Assembly: GCF_002355335.1 (NCBI RefSeq)
Contig: NZ_AP014946.1
Location: 3,177,501 to 3,241,500 of the forward strand
DNA length: 64,000 nucleotides
Reading direction: 5' to 3'
Source of the DNA: Variibacter gotjawalensis
Lineage (GTDB): Bacteria; Pseudomonadota; Alphaproteobacteria; Rhizobiales; Xanthobacteraceae
Of this stretch, positions 8,870 through 18,412 are shown piece after piece (position 1 is the stretch's first letter; the number at the start of each line of letters is the position of its first letter). The notes under the pieces were generated by a model. That model saw only the letters and a list, made by a program, of their open reading frames with translations, was not told the DNA's origin and searched no databases. The position numbers and the translations under genes are program-made.

Positions 8870-9395
8870 GAGCAAGTACCTTGTCGGCGGCCGGGAAACG
8901 GACCTCACCTTTCCGCAGCGAATCTTCTGACGTGTCGGCGAGCAACCGGGCCGCCTCTCGAACGTAACGCGCAAGCACCGCACCGCTATCCACTGTCGGC
9001 CGCAGATTGCGTGCGAGCGCATCCTCCAGCGCCGGTACGTCCCCACTGTCGAGAGCGGCGTCATACGCGGTAGAACGGCCGTAAAAGGCCTCGCCGAATC
9101 TCTTCATTCGGCGCGGCACCGCCATCTCGCCGACGCCCATCTCGCGCAGGTTGTGGTCCATGTCGGTGCAGAAGTGGTCGAACACCGCCTGCCCAACCGG
9201 CGGCAATTTGCCGGTTTCGGTCCGCAGACGGCGCAAAAACAGCGCGAGATGCAGGACGATCATGTCGAAACGCCCCTCGACTGTGTCCGGAACGCCAGCC
9301 TCGGCGTAAAACACCGGCAAACGCGCCTGTGCCACGATGGCGCCATAGAGCGTCTCAATGGTGTTTTCGTCGCGGCGGGGTCGAAACAGGGCCAT
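8862..9395 (-). CDS. Ubiquinol-cytochrome c chaperone family protein
   Basis: Protein of 177 residues of the CBP3/UQCC1-related family that assists cytochrome bc1 assembly. Recognised by the YGAIVAQARLPVFYAEAGVPDT start, the FDMIVLHLALFLRRL helix and FCTDMDHNLREMGVGEMAVPRRM. The start chosen is ATG at 9395 (MALFRPRR); the frame is open further upstream, but that part looks non-coding. It is divergent from bamE, the arrangement common in Hyphomicrobiales, and its end overlaps yceD. Confidence 0.88.
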   Translation of the reverse strand: MALFRPRRDENTIETLYGAIVAQARLPVFYAEAGVPDTVEGRFDMIVLHLALFLRRLRTETGKLPPVGQAVFDHFCTDMDHNLREMGVGEMAVPRRMKRFGEAFYGRSTAYDAALDSGDVPALEDALARNLRPTVDSGAVLARYVREAARLLADTSEDSLRKGEVRFPAADKVLAHG

Positions 9396-9544
9396 CGATC
9401 TCTTCGTCGGGATGTTTTGGAGTTTCCGGCTTATAGCGCGCGCCAGCGCGGCTTTGCCAGCCGGTTTCCGGATTGTTGGCGATTTCGGGTTATCGGCTCG
9501 TTCGCCGCGTTGCAATCCGGCCATGGGGACGTTAGGGACCGCGT

Positions 9545-10012
9545 ATGAACTTGAAGTCTTGGGCAGTCGGGCGCTCCGCCGCCGGCAAGGTCGCGGCCAT
9601 TCTGGTTGCCGGCGCTTTGATCGCCGGCTGCAGCGGCAGTGGCGGCGGTTTCACCAAGAATTATCAGAAGGGCTACATGCTGCCGGAAGGCGCCCTGGAG
9701 CAGATCCAGATCGGCGCCAGCCAGGAGCAGGTCCTGGTTATTCTCGGCACCCCGTCGACCGTCGCCACCGTTTCGGGCGAAGTTTTCTACTACGTCTCCC
9801 GCAAAACCTCGCAGACCTCGTTCCTGCCCGAAACCGTGCGCGACCAGCGCGTGGTCGCGGTCTATTTCGACAAGAGCCGCCGCGTGAATCGCGTCGCCAA
9901 CTTCGGCTTGCAGGACGGCAAGGTGTTCGACTTCGTCAGCCGCACCACCCCGTCAGGCGGTCAGGAACTGTCGTACCTCACCTACATCTTCAAGATCATC
10001 GGCACCCAGTAA
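9545..10012 (+). CDS. bamE: Outer membrane protein assembly factor BamE
   Basis: SmpA/OmlA-family lipoprotein of the BAM complex, 155 residues. A signal peptide ends in the lipobox IAGC. The mature part has the family pattern: a YMLPEGALEQIQIGASQEQVLVILGTPS helix-turn region, then strands with YYVSRKT and the DQRVVAVYFD core. The C-terminal extension is typical of alphaproteobacteria. It is divergent from the bc1 chaperone with a 149-base promoter region between, and ends 138 bases before the first Bug protein. Confidence 0.92.
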   Translation: MNLKSWAVGRSAAGKVAAILVAGALIAGCSGSGGGFTKNYQKGYMLPEGALEQIQIGASQEQVLVILGTPSTVATVSGEVFYYVSRKTSQTSFLPETVRDQRVVAVYFDKSRRVNRVANFGLQDGKVFDFVSRTTPSGGQELSYLTYIFKIIGTQ

Positions 10013-10150
10013 CGGCTGGCGAAACGCCGGCGCGGCTTTTGATCACTGCGGTCAATCACGCGCGCGCATTCGGCTAGCCGACGCCACAACTTTAGCGATA
10101 ATGCACCCACAACAAGATCCGCGATCAGCGGATGATTTTGGGAGGGGACC

Positions 10151-11158
10151 ATGTCGCTCAAATTCACACGCCGTCGCGTGCTCGCAGGCGCAGCCGGTAT
10201 CACGGCAGCCGCCGTCATATCTCATCGCAGCAACGCGCAGGGCTCCGGCTGGAAGCCGAACAGCAACGTGCGCATCATCGTTCCGGCGGCGCCGGGCGGC
10301 CTTACCGACGTCATGGGGCGTCTGTTCGCACCGTATCTGCAGAACGCCTGGGGTCAGTCGGTCGTCGTCGAAAACAAATCCGGCGGCGGCGGCACTATCG
10401 GGACGCTCGACTACATCCGGCAAAAGCCGGATGGCCACACGCTCCTCATCGGCAATCCGGGCCCAAATGCGATCGCTTATTCGATCTTCCGTAATCTCCA
10501 ATACAAGCCGGATCAGCTTGTCGCCGTCTCGAACCTCATCCGCGTGCCGAACATCGTCTCGGCGCATCCATCGACCGGCATCAAGACGATCGCGCAACTG
10601 ATAGCCGCGCTGAAAGCGACGCCGGACAAACTCACCTTCGGCACCTCCGGTACCGGCCAGAGCCCGCACCTGACCGCCGCGTGGTTCCTCCAGCTCACCG
10701 GCCTGAAAATGCCGCATCTGCCGTTCCGTGGCGCGGGTCCGGCGATCGCGGCAGCGCTTGGCGGTGAGCCGCCGATCCTCTTCGACAACCTGTTCCCGTC
10801 CCTGCCCCAAGTGCTCGACGGCAAACTCAACGGCCTCGCCGTCACGACGACCGAACGCAACGATCTCGCACCAAACCTTCCGACGATGGCCGAGAGCGCG
10901 CCGGAGTTAGCCAAGTTCGACGTCTCATCGTGGTTCTGCGTCTTCTACAATCAGGGCACGCGGAACGACGCCGTGCTCAGCCTCAACGCACAGTGCAAGA
11001 CGTTCCTCGAGAACGAAGAGGTGAAGAAGAAGATCGCCGCCTTCGGTGCGCGTCCGGACTACGGCACGCCGCAGCAGTTCAAAGCCTTCGTCGATGCCGA
11101 GACGGAAAAGTTCGCCGGCATCATCAAGCGCGAAGGCCTGCAGATGGACGTGAACTGA
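10151..11158 (+). CDS. Bug/TctC-family periplasmic substrate-binding protein (copy 1)
   Basis: Protein of 335 residues with a twin-arginine signal (RRRVLAGAAGITAAAV) and the TctC/Bug fold. Signature elements are IIVPAAPGGLTDVMGR, VVENKSGGGGTIG and FGTSGTGQSPHLT. The family binds carboxylates for tripartite tricarboxylate transporters (TctA/TctB), but many copies are orphans and no tctA/tctB is in this window. A strong Shine-Dalgarno GGGAGGGG precedes the ATG. Only two bases separate it from a paralogue with the same layout, so the pair is a tandem duplication transcribed together. Confidence 0.9.
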   Translation: MSLKFTRRRVLAGAAGITAAAVISHRSNAQGSGWKPNSNVRIIVPAAPGGLTDVMGRLFAPYLQNAWGQSVVVENKSGGGGTIGTLDYIRQKPDGHTLLIGNPGPNAIAYSIFRNLQYKPDQLVAVSNLIRVPNIVSAHPSTGIKTIAQLIAALKATPDKLTFGTSGTGQSPHLTAAWFLQLTGLKMPHLPFRGAGPAIAAALGGEPPILFDNLFPSLPQVLDGKLNGLAVTTTERNDLAPNLPTMAESAPELAKFDVSSWFCVFYNQGTRNDAVLSLNAQCKTFLENEEVKKKIAAFGARPDYGTPQQFKAFVDAETEKFAGIIKREGLQMDVN

Positions 11159-11161
11159 GCG

Positions 11162-12160
11162 ATGCGCATCAGCCGTCGCAAAGTCCTTCAAGGCAGCGCC
11201 GCGCTAACTACCGCAGCGCTCATTTCGACACGCGGCGAAGCACAAGCCTGGCGCCCGACGCAGAACGTACGCGTCATCGTTCCGGCGCCACCCGGCGGCA
11301 TCACAGACGCGATCGGCCGCATCTTCGCGGCCCATCTGCAAACGAGCTGGGGCCAACCGACCGTCGTCGAAAACAAATCCGGTGGCGGCGGCACCATCGG
11401 CACGCTCGACTTCATCCGGCAAAGGCAAGACGGCCACGTCATCCTGATCGGCAATCCGGGCCCGAACGCGATCGCGCACACGATCTTCCGCAACATCCAG
11501 TATCGCCCCGAGCAGCTGGTGCCGGTCAGCAATCTGATCTGCATTCCAAACCTCATCACGGCGCATCCGTCGATCGGCATCAACTCGATCTCGGAGCTCG
11601 TCGCTTACGCCAAGGCAAACCCCGAGAAGCTCGCATACGGCACATCGGGCACCGGCCAGACGCCGCATCTGACCTCGGCGTGGCTTCAGCAGCTGACCGG
11701 GATCAAGATGACCCACCTGCCGTTTCGCGGCGCAGGTCCCGCACTCACCGGCGCACTCGGCGGCGAGCCGCCGATCCTGTTCGACAACCTCTTCCCGTCG
11801 CTGCCGCAGGTGCTCGACGGAAAACTCAAAGGCCTCGCCGTGACCACGCTCGAGCGCAATCCGCTTGCGCCGAACGTTTCGACTGTCGCCGAGAGCGGCA
11901 TCGAAGCGCTGAGCAAATTCGATCTATCGTCGTGGATCTGTGCCTTCTACGGCGAAGGCACACCTGCGCCGATGGTCGAGAGCCTCAACCAACAGTGCAG
12001 ATCGTTCCTCGAAACCGACGACGCAAAGAAGCGCTTCGCCGTCATCGGCGCACGCGCCGACTACCAGACGACCGCGCAACACAAAGCCTTCGTGCAAGCC
12101 GAGATCGAAAAATTCGCCGGCATCATCAAACGCGAAGGCCTGCAGATGGATGTGAATTAG
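11162..12160 (+). CDS. Bug/TctC-family periplasmic substrate-binding protein (copy 2)
   Basis: Paralogue of the gene just upstream, 332 residues. It has a twin-arginine-like start (SRRKVLQGSAALTTAALI), VIVPAPPGGITDAIGR, the identical VVENKSGGGGTIG, and the same ending IIKREGLQMDVN. Similarity runs over the whole length, so this is a tandem duplicate with some divergence, not two unrelated Bug genes. Ligand unknown; the pocket-lining loops differ slightly (RVPNIVSAHPS versus CIPNLITAHPS). Likely co-transcribed with copy 1 and possibly with the acylase 86 bases downstream. Confidence 0.9.
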   Translation: MRISRRKVLQGSAALTTAALISTRGEAQAWRPTQNVRVIVPAPPGGITDAIGRIFAAHLQTSWGQPTVVENKSGGGGTIGTLDFIRQRQDGHVILIGNPGPNAIAHTIFRNIQYRPEQLVPVSNLICIPNLITAHPSIGINSISELVAYAKANPEKLAYGTSGTGQTPHLTSAWLQQLTGIKMTHLPFRGAGPALTGALGGEPPILFDNLFPSLPQVLDGKLKGLAVTTLERNPLAPNVSTVAESGIEALSKFDLSSWICAFYGEGTPAPMVESLNQQCRSFLETDDAKKRFAVIGARADYQTTAQHKAFVQAEIEKFAGIIKREGLQMDVN

Positions 12161-12245
12161 AGGTCTGCGCCTCAACCCACTGTTCAGGGAGCGCGACCCT
12201 CCGCTAGTCTCTCCGCCTTTAAGAAAATCGGTTGGAGGAGACGAA

Positions 12246-14678
12246 ATGATTTCACGAACTGCGCGCCGTAGCGCATTGAGCACGCTTGCCGCCACGGCAT
12301 TGGCTTTAACGGCGAGCACTGCGCTTGCGCGCGACGTCGACAAAGTCAGCTCGGAAACGGTTGCCGTACCGGGACTGCAATCTCCAGCCGAGATTATCGT
12401 CGATCAATGGGGCATTCCGCACATCTACGCGAAGACAGAGCGCGATGTGTATTTCTTGCAAGGCTGGAACGCAGCCCGCGACCGCCTTTGGCAGATCGAC
12501 TTTTGGCGCAAACGCGGCCTCGGTCGTCTGTCCGCTTCGTTCGGCCCCGGATATGTGGAGCATGATCGCGCGCTGCGGCTCTTCCTCTATCGCGGCGACA
12601 TGAACGCCGAATGGGCTGCCTACGGCAAAGGCTCCAAGGCATCCACCGAAGCCTTTGTCGCCGGCATCAATGCATATGTCGCTCGCGCAAAAGCGGAGCC
12701 TAAACTGATGCCGATCGAATTTCGCATCTCGGGCTCCGAGCCCGAAACATGGACTGCCGAAGACGTCGTCCGCATTCGTTCACATGGTCTGACACGCAAT
12801 GTAACTTCGGAAGTCGCACGCGCACGTGCCGCCTGCGCGGCAGGACTTGATAGTGACCAACTGCGCAAGAAGCTCGAGCCGCCGGTCAAACCCGCCTTGC
12901 CGCCCGGCCTCGACCCCTGCTCGATCCCCGCCGAAGTTCTACGCGACTATATCCTCGCGACCGAGAACATTCCATTTTCGCGAGACCGCACGAGAATCGG
13001 ACTATCTGCTCCGGGCGCTTACGAGGAGCGTCTCGCGGCGCTCGACGAGGACATCAAACATTACGGCTCGAACAACTGGACGATAGCGCCGTCGCGCACC
13101 GTCAGTGGCCGGCCGATCCTCGCCAACGATCCGCATCGCGCGCACGGCGTCCCATCGTTGCGTTACGTTGTTCACCTCAATGCTCCGGGATTGAATGTCA
13201 TCGGCGGCGGCGAGCCAGCTCTTCCTGGCGTCTCGATCGGCCACAACGGCACGATCGCATTCGGCCTTACGATCTTCGCGATCGACCAGGAAGACCTCTA
13301 CGTTTACGAACTCGACCCGCAAAATCCTGATCGCTACCGATACAAGGATGGCTTCGAGACGATGCGCACCGTCGCCGAAGAAATCCCTGTGAAGGGTGAA
13401 GCGTCGCGCAAGGTCGATCTAAAATTCACCCGCCATGGCCCGGTGATTCACGTCGACAAAGCCAACAACCGTGCCTTCGCGATGCGCGCCACGTGGTTCG
13501 AGCCCGGCGCATCCGCATACTTCGGATCGACCTCTTACATGAAGGCGAAATCCTGGCCGGAGTTCCGCAAGGCGATGGAGACTTGGGGCGCGCCATCGGA
13601 GAACCAGGTCTACGCCGACGTGAAAGGAAACATCGGCTGGGTCGCCGGAGGGCATACACCGGTGCGCCCGAATTGGGATGGACTGATGCCCGTGCCGGGG
13701 GACGGCCGTTACGAATGGGCGGGTCTGCGCGCAGGCAACGAACTGCCGACTGTATTCAACCCGAAGGAAGGCTACTTCGGCACTGCGAACGAAATGAATA
13801 TCCCGCTCGATCATCCTGCCATCGACAAGAAGATCGGCTTCGAATGGTCAAACCCTTCGCGCATTCAGCGCATCAAAGAAGTCTTCGCAACCAAGAAAAA
13901 ATGGACCCTTGCTGACGCGATGGATTTGCAGACCGATCCGACGACCCCGGTCGGGCGGCGTATCGCCAAGTTGTTGACGGGTCTTTCGTCCGACGATCCG
14001 CAGACCACACTCGGTCTGAACCTCGTCAGGAATTGGGATGGGCGGACGTCGGCCGACAGCGCCGCCGCGGCTCTGGCCGAAGTCTGGATGGCAAAACACC
14101 TTGGCCGAGGTGTTGTCGCGGCGACCACACCTGAAGCCGCACGATCGATCGTCGGCGCCGGCGACCTCGATGCAATCGCAGACCTCCTCGATAAGCCCGA
14201 CGCGCGTTTCGGCAGCGATCCTCAAGGCGCCCGCAACCGGGTACTGCTCGAAACACTCGGCGGAGCGGTCAAGGAGGTAACGGAAATTCTCGGATCTGAT
14301 CCTGCGAACTGGGCCTGGGGCAAACTACATCACGCACAATTTGAGCACGCATTATCGCCGATCGCCGACGACCGTACGCGCGCGCAACTCAACGTCTCGC
14401 GCTTGCAAAAAGCCGGCACAGCATTCAGTCCGATGGCGGCGACCTACCGCAACACGGACTTCCGTGTAACCGCCGGCGCTTCATTTCGGATGGTGCTGGA
14501 CGTCGGCCGCTGGGACGAAAGCGTCATGGTCAACACACCAGGCCAGTCCGGCGATCCTGCGAGCCCGTTCTACCGAAACCTAGCCCCGTTCTGGGCGGCG
14601 GGAGCTTACGTCCCGCTTCTCTACTCAAAGCCGGCAATCGAGGCGGCCGCCTTCAAACGCTATCGCTTAACGCCCTAG
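12246..14678 (+). CDS. Penicillin acylase family protein (Ntn hydrolase)
   Basis: Large 810-residue N-terminal-nucleophile hydrolase. A Sec signal peptide ends around STALARD. The precursor then shows alpha-subunit features (GIPHIYAKTERDVYFLQGW), a linker, and the self-cleavage site YGSNNWTIAPSR, with Ser275 as the predicted new N-terminal nucleophile. Beta-chain motifs such as LANDPHR and a SIGHNGTIAFGLT block follow. Family members hydrolyse penicillins, cephalosporins or acyl-homoserine lactones; the substrate here is unknown. A Shine-Dalgarno (GGAGGAGA) sits before the ATG. Length and order of parts are complete. Confidence 0.92.
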   Translation: MISRTARRSALSTLAATALALTASTALARDVDKVSSETVAVPGLQSPAEIIVDQWGIPHIYAKTERDVYFLQGWNAARDRLWQIDFWRKRGLGRLSASFGPGYVEHDRALRLFLYRGDMNAEWAAYGKGSKASTEAFVAGINAYVARAKAEPKLMPIEFRISGSEPETWTAEDVVRIRSHGLTRNVTSEVARARAACAAGLDSDQLRKKLEPPVKPALPPGLDPCSIPAEVLRDYILATENIPFSRDRTRIGLSAPGAYEERLAALDEDIKHYGSNNWTIAPSRTVSGRPILANDPHRAHGVPSLRYVVHLNAPGLNVIGGGEPALPGVSIGHNGTIAFGLTIFAIDQEDLYVYELDPQNPDRYRYKDGFETMRTVAEEIPVKGEASRKVDLKFTRHGPVIHVDKANNRAFAMRATWFEPGASAYFGSTSYMKAKSWPEFRKAMETWGAPSENQVYADVKGNIGWVAGGHTPVRPNWDGLMPVPGDGRYEWAGLRAGNELPTVFNPKEGYFGTANEMNIPLDHPAIDKKIGFEWSNPSRIQRIKEVFATKKKWTLADAMDLQTDPTTPVGRRIAKLLTGLSSDDPQTTLGLNLVRNWDGRTSADSAAAALAEVWMAKHLGRGVVAATTPEAARSIVGAGDLDAIADLLDKPDARFGSDPQGARNRVLLETLGGAVKEVTEILGSDPANWAWGKLHHAQFEHALSPIADDRTRAQLNVSRLQKAGTAFSPMAATYRNTDFRVTAGASFRMVLDVGRWDESVMVNTPGQSGDPASPFYRNLAPFWAAGAYVPLLYSKPAIEAAAFKRYRLTP

Positions 14679-14694
14679 CCGCTTGCACGGACCC

Positions 14695-14732
14695 CAAAAA
14701 AACCCCGCGGATCGCTCCGCGGGGTATTCTTT
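14695..14732. terminator. Bidirectional intrinsic terminator between acylase and hppA
   Basis: A perfect nine-base-pair stem CCCCGCGGA/TCCGCGGGG with a four-base loop. It is flanked on the left by a run of eight A (a U tract for minus-strand transcripts of hppA) and on the right by a weaker T-rich stretch for the acylase transcript. Confidence 0.85.
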
Positions 14733-14751
14733 GTGTGTCTCTTAGCGACGA

Positions 14752-16911
14752 TCAGTGCGCCAGGATCGCGAGCAGCAACAGCGCCACGATGTTGGTGATC
14801 TTGATCGCCGGGTTCACGGCCGGACCGGCTGTGTCCTTGTAGGGGTCACCAACGGTGTCACCGGTCACCGACGCCTTGTGCGCGTCGCCGCCCTTGTGAT
14901 GCGTCACACCGTCCTTGTCGGTGAAGCCATCTTCGAACGACTTCTTCGCGTTGTCCCATGCGCCGCCGCCCGAGGTCATCGAGATCGCGACGAAGAGACC
15001 GTTGACGATCACACCGAGAAGCGAAGCACCGACTGCAGCGAATGCGTTAGCCTTCGAACCCGAGATCGCCAACACGCCGAAGTAGACAACGATCGGCGCG
15101 AGAACCGGCAGCAGCGACGGGATGATCATTTCCTTGATCGCGGCGCGCGTCAGCATGTCGACGGCACGACCGTAATCCGGACGATCCTTGCCTTCCATGA
15201 TGCCCGGCTTTTCGCGGAACTGACGGCGCACTTCCTCGACCACCGAGCCGGCCGCACGGCCGACCGCGGTCATCGCGATGCCGCCGAACAGATACGGGAT
15301 GAGACCGCCGAAGATCAGGCCCGCAACGACATACGGATTGGAGAGATCGAACGAGACCTGCCCGATGCCCTTGAAGTACGGGAACATCGTCGAGCCGGCC
15401 TTATTCGCCTCGGTGATGAAGTAGTTGAGGTCGTAGCTGTAGGCCGCGAACAGCACCAGCGCGCCGAGACCGGCAGAGCCGATCGCGTAGCCCTTCGTAA
15501 CGGCCTTCGTCGTGTTGCCGACCGCATCGAGCGCGTCCGTGTTGTGACGGACTTCCTTCGGCAGGCCCGACATTTCGGCGATGCCGCCGGCGTTGTCGGT
15601 GACCGGACCGAACGCGTCGAGCGCAACGATGATGCCGGCGAGGCCGAGCATCGTCGTCACCGCGATCGCGGTGCCGTAGAGGCCCGCGAGCTGGAACGTG
15701 AAGATGATGCCGCCGATGATGACCATCGCGGGTAGCGCGGTGGACTCGAGCGAAACGGCAAGGCCCTGGATCACGTTAGTGCCGTGGCCGGTGACCGACG
15801 CTTGCGCGATCGAGACGACCGGACGCTTGCCCGTGCCCGTGTAGTATTCGGTGATCCACACGATCAGGCCCGTCACGCCGAGGCCGATGAGGCCGCAGTA
15901 GAACAAGTTGATGCCCGTAATCGTCATGCCTTGCGCGGTGCCGACGACCCCGAAGCCGTTCGGCAGAACGTACTGGGTTGCCAGCGCGAGGCCCCCGATC
16001 GAGAGCACGCCACCTGCGATGAGGCCCTTGTAGAGCGCGCCCATGATCGAGCCGTTAGCGCCGAGCTTCACGAAGAACGTGCCGATGATCGATGTCACGA
16101 TGCAGGCGCCACAGATGGCGAGCGGATACAGCATCGCGGAGCTGAGAACTGACTGACCTGCGAAGAAGATCGCGGCGAGAACCATCGTGGCGACCACGGT
16201 CACCGCGTAGGTTTCGAACAAATCGGCCGCCATGCCGGCGCAATCGCCGACGTTGTCGCCGACGTTGTCGGCGATCGTTGCCGGGTTGCGTGGGTCATCT
16301 TCCGGAATACCGGCCTCGACCTTGCCGACAAGGTCGGCACCGACGTCGGCACCCTTGGTGAAGATGCCGCCGCCGAGACGGGCGAAGATCGAGATCAGCG
16401 AGGCGCCGAAGCCGAGCGCGACAAGCGCGTCGATGACGGTGCGGCTCTGCGGAGCGTGGCCGAGCGGTCCGATCAGGATCATGTAGTAGACCGCGACGCC
16501 GAGCAGCGCGAGACCGGCGACCAGCATGCCCGTGATCGCACCGGCCTTGAACGAGATGTCGAGGCCTTCGGACAGCGACTTAGACGCCGCCTGCGCGGTG
16601 CGTACGTTGGCGCGGACCGAAACGTTCATGCCGATGAAGCCGGCCAGACCCGAGAGCACAGCGCCGATGAGGAAGCCGACCGCGACCGTGCCGCCGAGCA
16701 GGAACCAGATCAAAACGAAGATCACGGCACCGACGATGGCAATCGTGAGATATTGACGCTTAAGGTAAGCCTGCGCGCCTTCCGCGACGGCGGCAGCGAT
16801 TTCCTGCATGCGCTGGCTGCCGGCGTCCGCCGACATGACCGACTGAGTCGCCCACGCGCCATAGACGATTGAAAGCACACCACAGGCGACGATGGCCCAT
16901 AGAATTGTCAT
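14752..16911 (-). CDS. hppA: K+-independent H+-translocating membrane pyrophosphatase
   Basis: Integral membrane pump of 719 residues with about 16 transmembrane segments that couples pyrophosphate hydrolysis to proton export. Catalytic signature [19 protein letters not shown] is split over the cytoplasmic loops, with a matching [21 protein letters not shown] near the C-terminus. The motif GNTTKA has lysine where K+-dependent enzymes have alanine, which by established family knowledge marks the K+-independent H+-pumping subclass. Single gene, no operon partner; a terminator lies 20 bases beyond its stop. Confidence 0.96.
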   Translation of the reverse strand: MTILWAIVACGVLSIVYGAWATQSVMSADAGSQRMQEIAAAVAEGAQAYLKRQYLTIAIVGAVIFVLIWFLLGGTVAVGFLIGAVLSGLAGFIGMNVSVRANVRTAQAASKSLSEGLDISFKAGAITGMLVAGLALLGVAVYYMILIGPLGHAPQSRTVIDALVALGFGASLISIFARLGGGIFTKGADVGADLVGKVEAGIPEDDPRNPATIADNVGDNVGDCAGMAADLFETYAVTVVATMVLAAIFFAGQSVLSSAMLYPLAICGACIVTSIIGTFFVKLGANGSIMGALYKGLIAGGVLSIGGLALATQYVLPNGFGVVGTAQGMTITGINLFYCGLIGLGVTGLIVWITEYYTGTGKRPVVSIAQASVTGHGTNVIQGLAVSLESTALPAMVIIGGIIFTFQLAGLYGTAIAVTTMLGLAGIIVALDAFGPVTDNAGGIAEMSGLPKEVRHNTDALDAVGNTTKAVTKGYAIGSAGLGALVLFAAYSYDLNYFITEANKAGSTMFPYFKGIGQVSFDLSNPYVVAGLIFGGLIPYLFGGIAMTAVGRAAGSVVEEVRRQFREKPGIMEGKDRPDYGRAVDMLTRAAIKEMIIPSLLPVLAPIVVYFGVLAISGSKANAFAAVGASLLGVIVNGLFVAISMTSGGGAWDNAKKSFEDGFTDKDGVTHHKGGDAHKASVTGDTVGDPYKDTAGPAVNPAIKITNIVALLLLAILAH

Positions 16912-17086
16912 TGATTTCCACCCTGATTGCCGGGGGCGCGCGCTTCATCGTAGCCGTTGTGTCGGCTAGCAGTTGGCCGCAGCGGTGCCCGGAGAGCCCC
17001 AGAAAAGTGCGGCCGATATAGCCAAAAATCCGACCCGCATCAATCCGACTTTTGGTTTGTTTTAGGCGACCGTTCCTAGAACACCT

Positions 17087-18289
17087 CTAAGCGGCCGCCG
17101 GCCTCGCGCGGTTGCCGAGCACGACCAGCATCACGAGCGCGACGCCGAGCACTGGAAACACGAGCCAATTCACCATGTCCCAGCCGTAAGCGGTCAACAC
17201 ACCGCCCGATGCGAGCGAGCCGATCACCATCGAACCGAACACCAGGAAGTCGTTGAAAGCCTGCGCGGAGTTCCGTTCCTCGGGACGATAACATTGCGTC
17301 ACCATCGCGGTGGCGCCGATAAAACCGAAATTCCAGCCGATGCCGAGGAGAATCAGTCCGAGCCAGAAGTTCATCAGTGCGATGCCGGCCAGACTCACGG
17401 CCGCGCTGCCGGCGAGGATGATCAATCCGGCCGCGATGATCTTCTCGACGCCGAAACGCGTGATCAACGACCCCGTGACGAAGCTCGGCACGAACATGCC
17501 GAGCACGTGCCACTGCAGGCCGAGCGTCGCATCGCGCGTCGTGTGGCTGCACATGATCATCGCGAGCGGCGCTGCCGTCATCACGATATTCATCACCGAA
17601 TAGCTTGCGACCCCACAGGCGACCGCCGCCATGAAGCGCGGCTGCGTGACGATCTCCTTCAGCGGCCGCCCGGTCGAAACACCGGTTCCGACCGCGGGAC
17701 GCGGAATGTTGAGCGCCATGAGCACAAAGCCGGCGACCACGGCAATCGCCGACTGGAGCAGGAAGCTCACCGCAAAATGATGCGGTTGCCATAGATGTTC
17801 GGTGGAGATCACGACCTGCGGCCCGAGGAACGCGCCGCCGACGCCGCCGACCAGCACCCACGAGATCGCCTTGGGGCGGAATCGCTCACTTGCGGTGTCC
17901 GCCGCGGCAAAACGGTAAGCCTGCGTCGCTGCCGCGTAGAAGCCGGTCAGAAATGCGCCGATGTTGAAGAGAGCGAAGGAAGCAAACACAATCGCGGCGC
18001 AGCAGAACAGTCCCGTAAACACACCCGCGATGGTCCCGGTCTGGAACGCGATGCGGCGCCCGTAGCGGCGTGCGAGGAAGCCCATCGGCAGCGTGCCGAG
18101 CCACAGCCCAATCACGTAGACGCTGACCGGGAGCGTCGCCAAAGCCTTGGAGGGCGCCAAGATATTTCCGGTGATTGCCGCCGTGGCGAAGAACACGATC
18201 GTGTTCGCGCCGCCCAGCATCTGCGCAATTGCCAGCACGATTGCATTACGCCGCGCTAACTGGTCACCTTGTTCGGCCACGAACGCCAT
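17087..18289 (-). CDS. MFS transporter
   Basis: Major facilitator of about 400 residues with roughly 12 hydrophobic segments. The motif-A-like loop GFLARRYGRRIAF follows TM2. The start is set at ATG 18289 because GGGGAGGA lies just upstream; a longer frame begins at 18316 but lacks such a site. Substrate unknown. It is divergent from the VOC gene and follows hppA in the same orientation with 175 bases between. Confidence 0.85.
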   Translation of the reverse strand: MAFVAEQGDQLARRNAIVLAIAQMLGGANTIVFFATAAITGNILAPSKALATLPVSVYVIGLWLGTLPMGFLARRYGRRIAFQTGTIAGVFTGLFCCAAIVFASFALFNIGAFLTGFYAAATQAYRFAAADTASERFRPKAISWVLVGGVGGAFLGPQVVISTEHLWQPHHFAVSFLLQSAIAVVAGFVLMALNIPRPAVGTGVSTGRPLKEIVTQPRFMAAVACGVASYSVMNIVMTAAPLAMIMCSHTTRDATLGLQWHVLGMFVPSFVTGSLITRFGVEKIIAAGLIILAGSAAVSLAGIALMNFWLGLILLGIGWNFGFIGATAMVTQCYRPEERNSAQAFNDFLVFGSMVIGSLASGGVLTAYGWDMVNWLVFPVLGVALVMLVVLGNRARPAAA

Positions 18290-18412
18290 CTGTCCTCCCC
18301 GGAGCCGCGCAGCCATAACGAGGAGAATTCTTTTGCGCCAGACCGGTTTTCGCAGGTCAGCGATGCTATCGACCGCGCTTTTCGCAGCCTAAATCGTCTT
18401 CAGCGAGCCCGC

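Noticed and set aside
10930-12207. Plus-strand frame of 425 codons over the two Bug genes
   Set aside because: Runs across two real genes in another frame and is Arg/Gln-rich low-quality protein.
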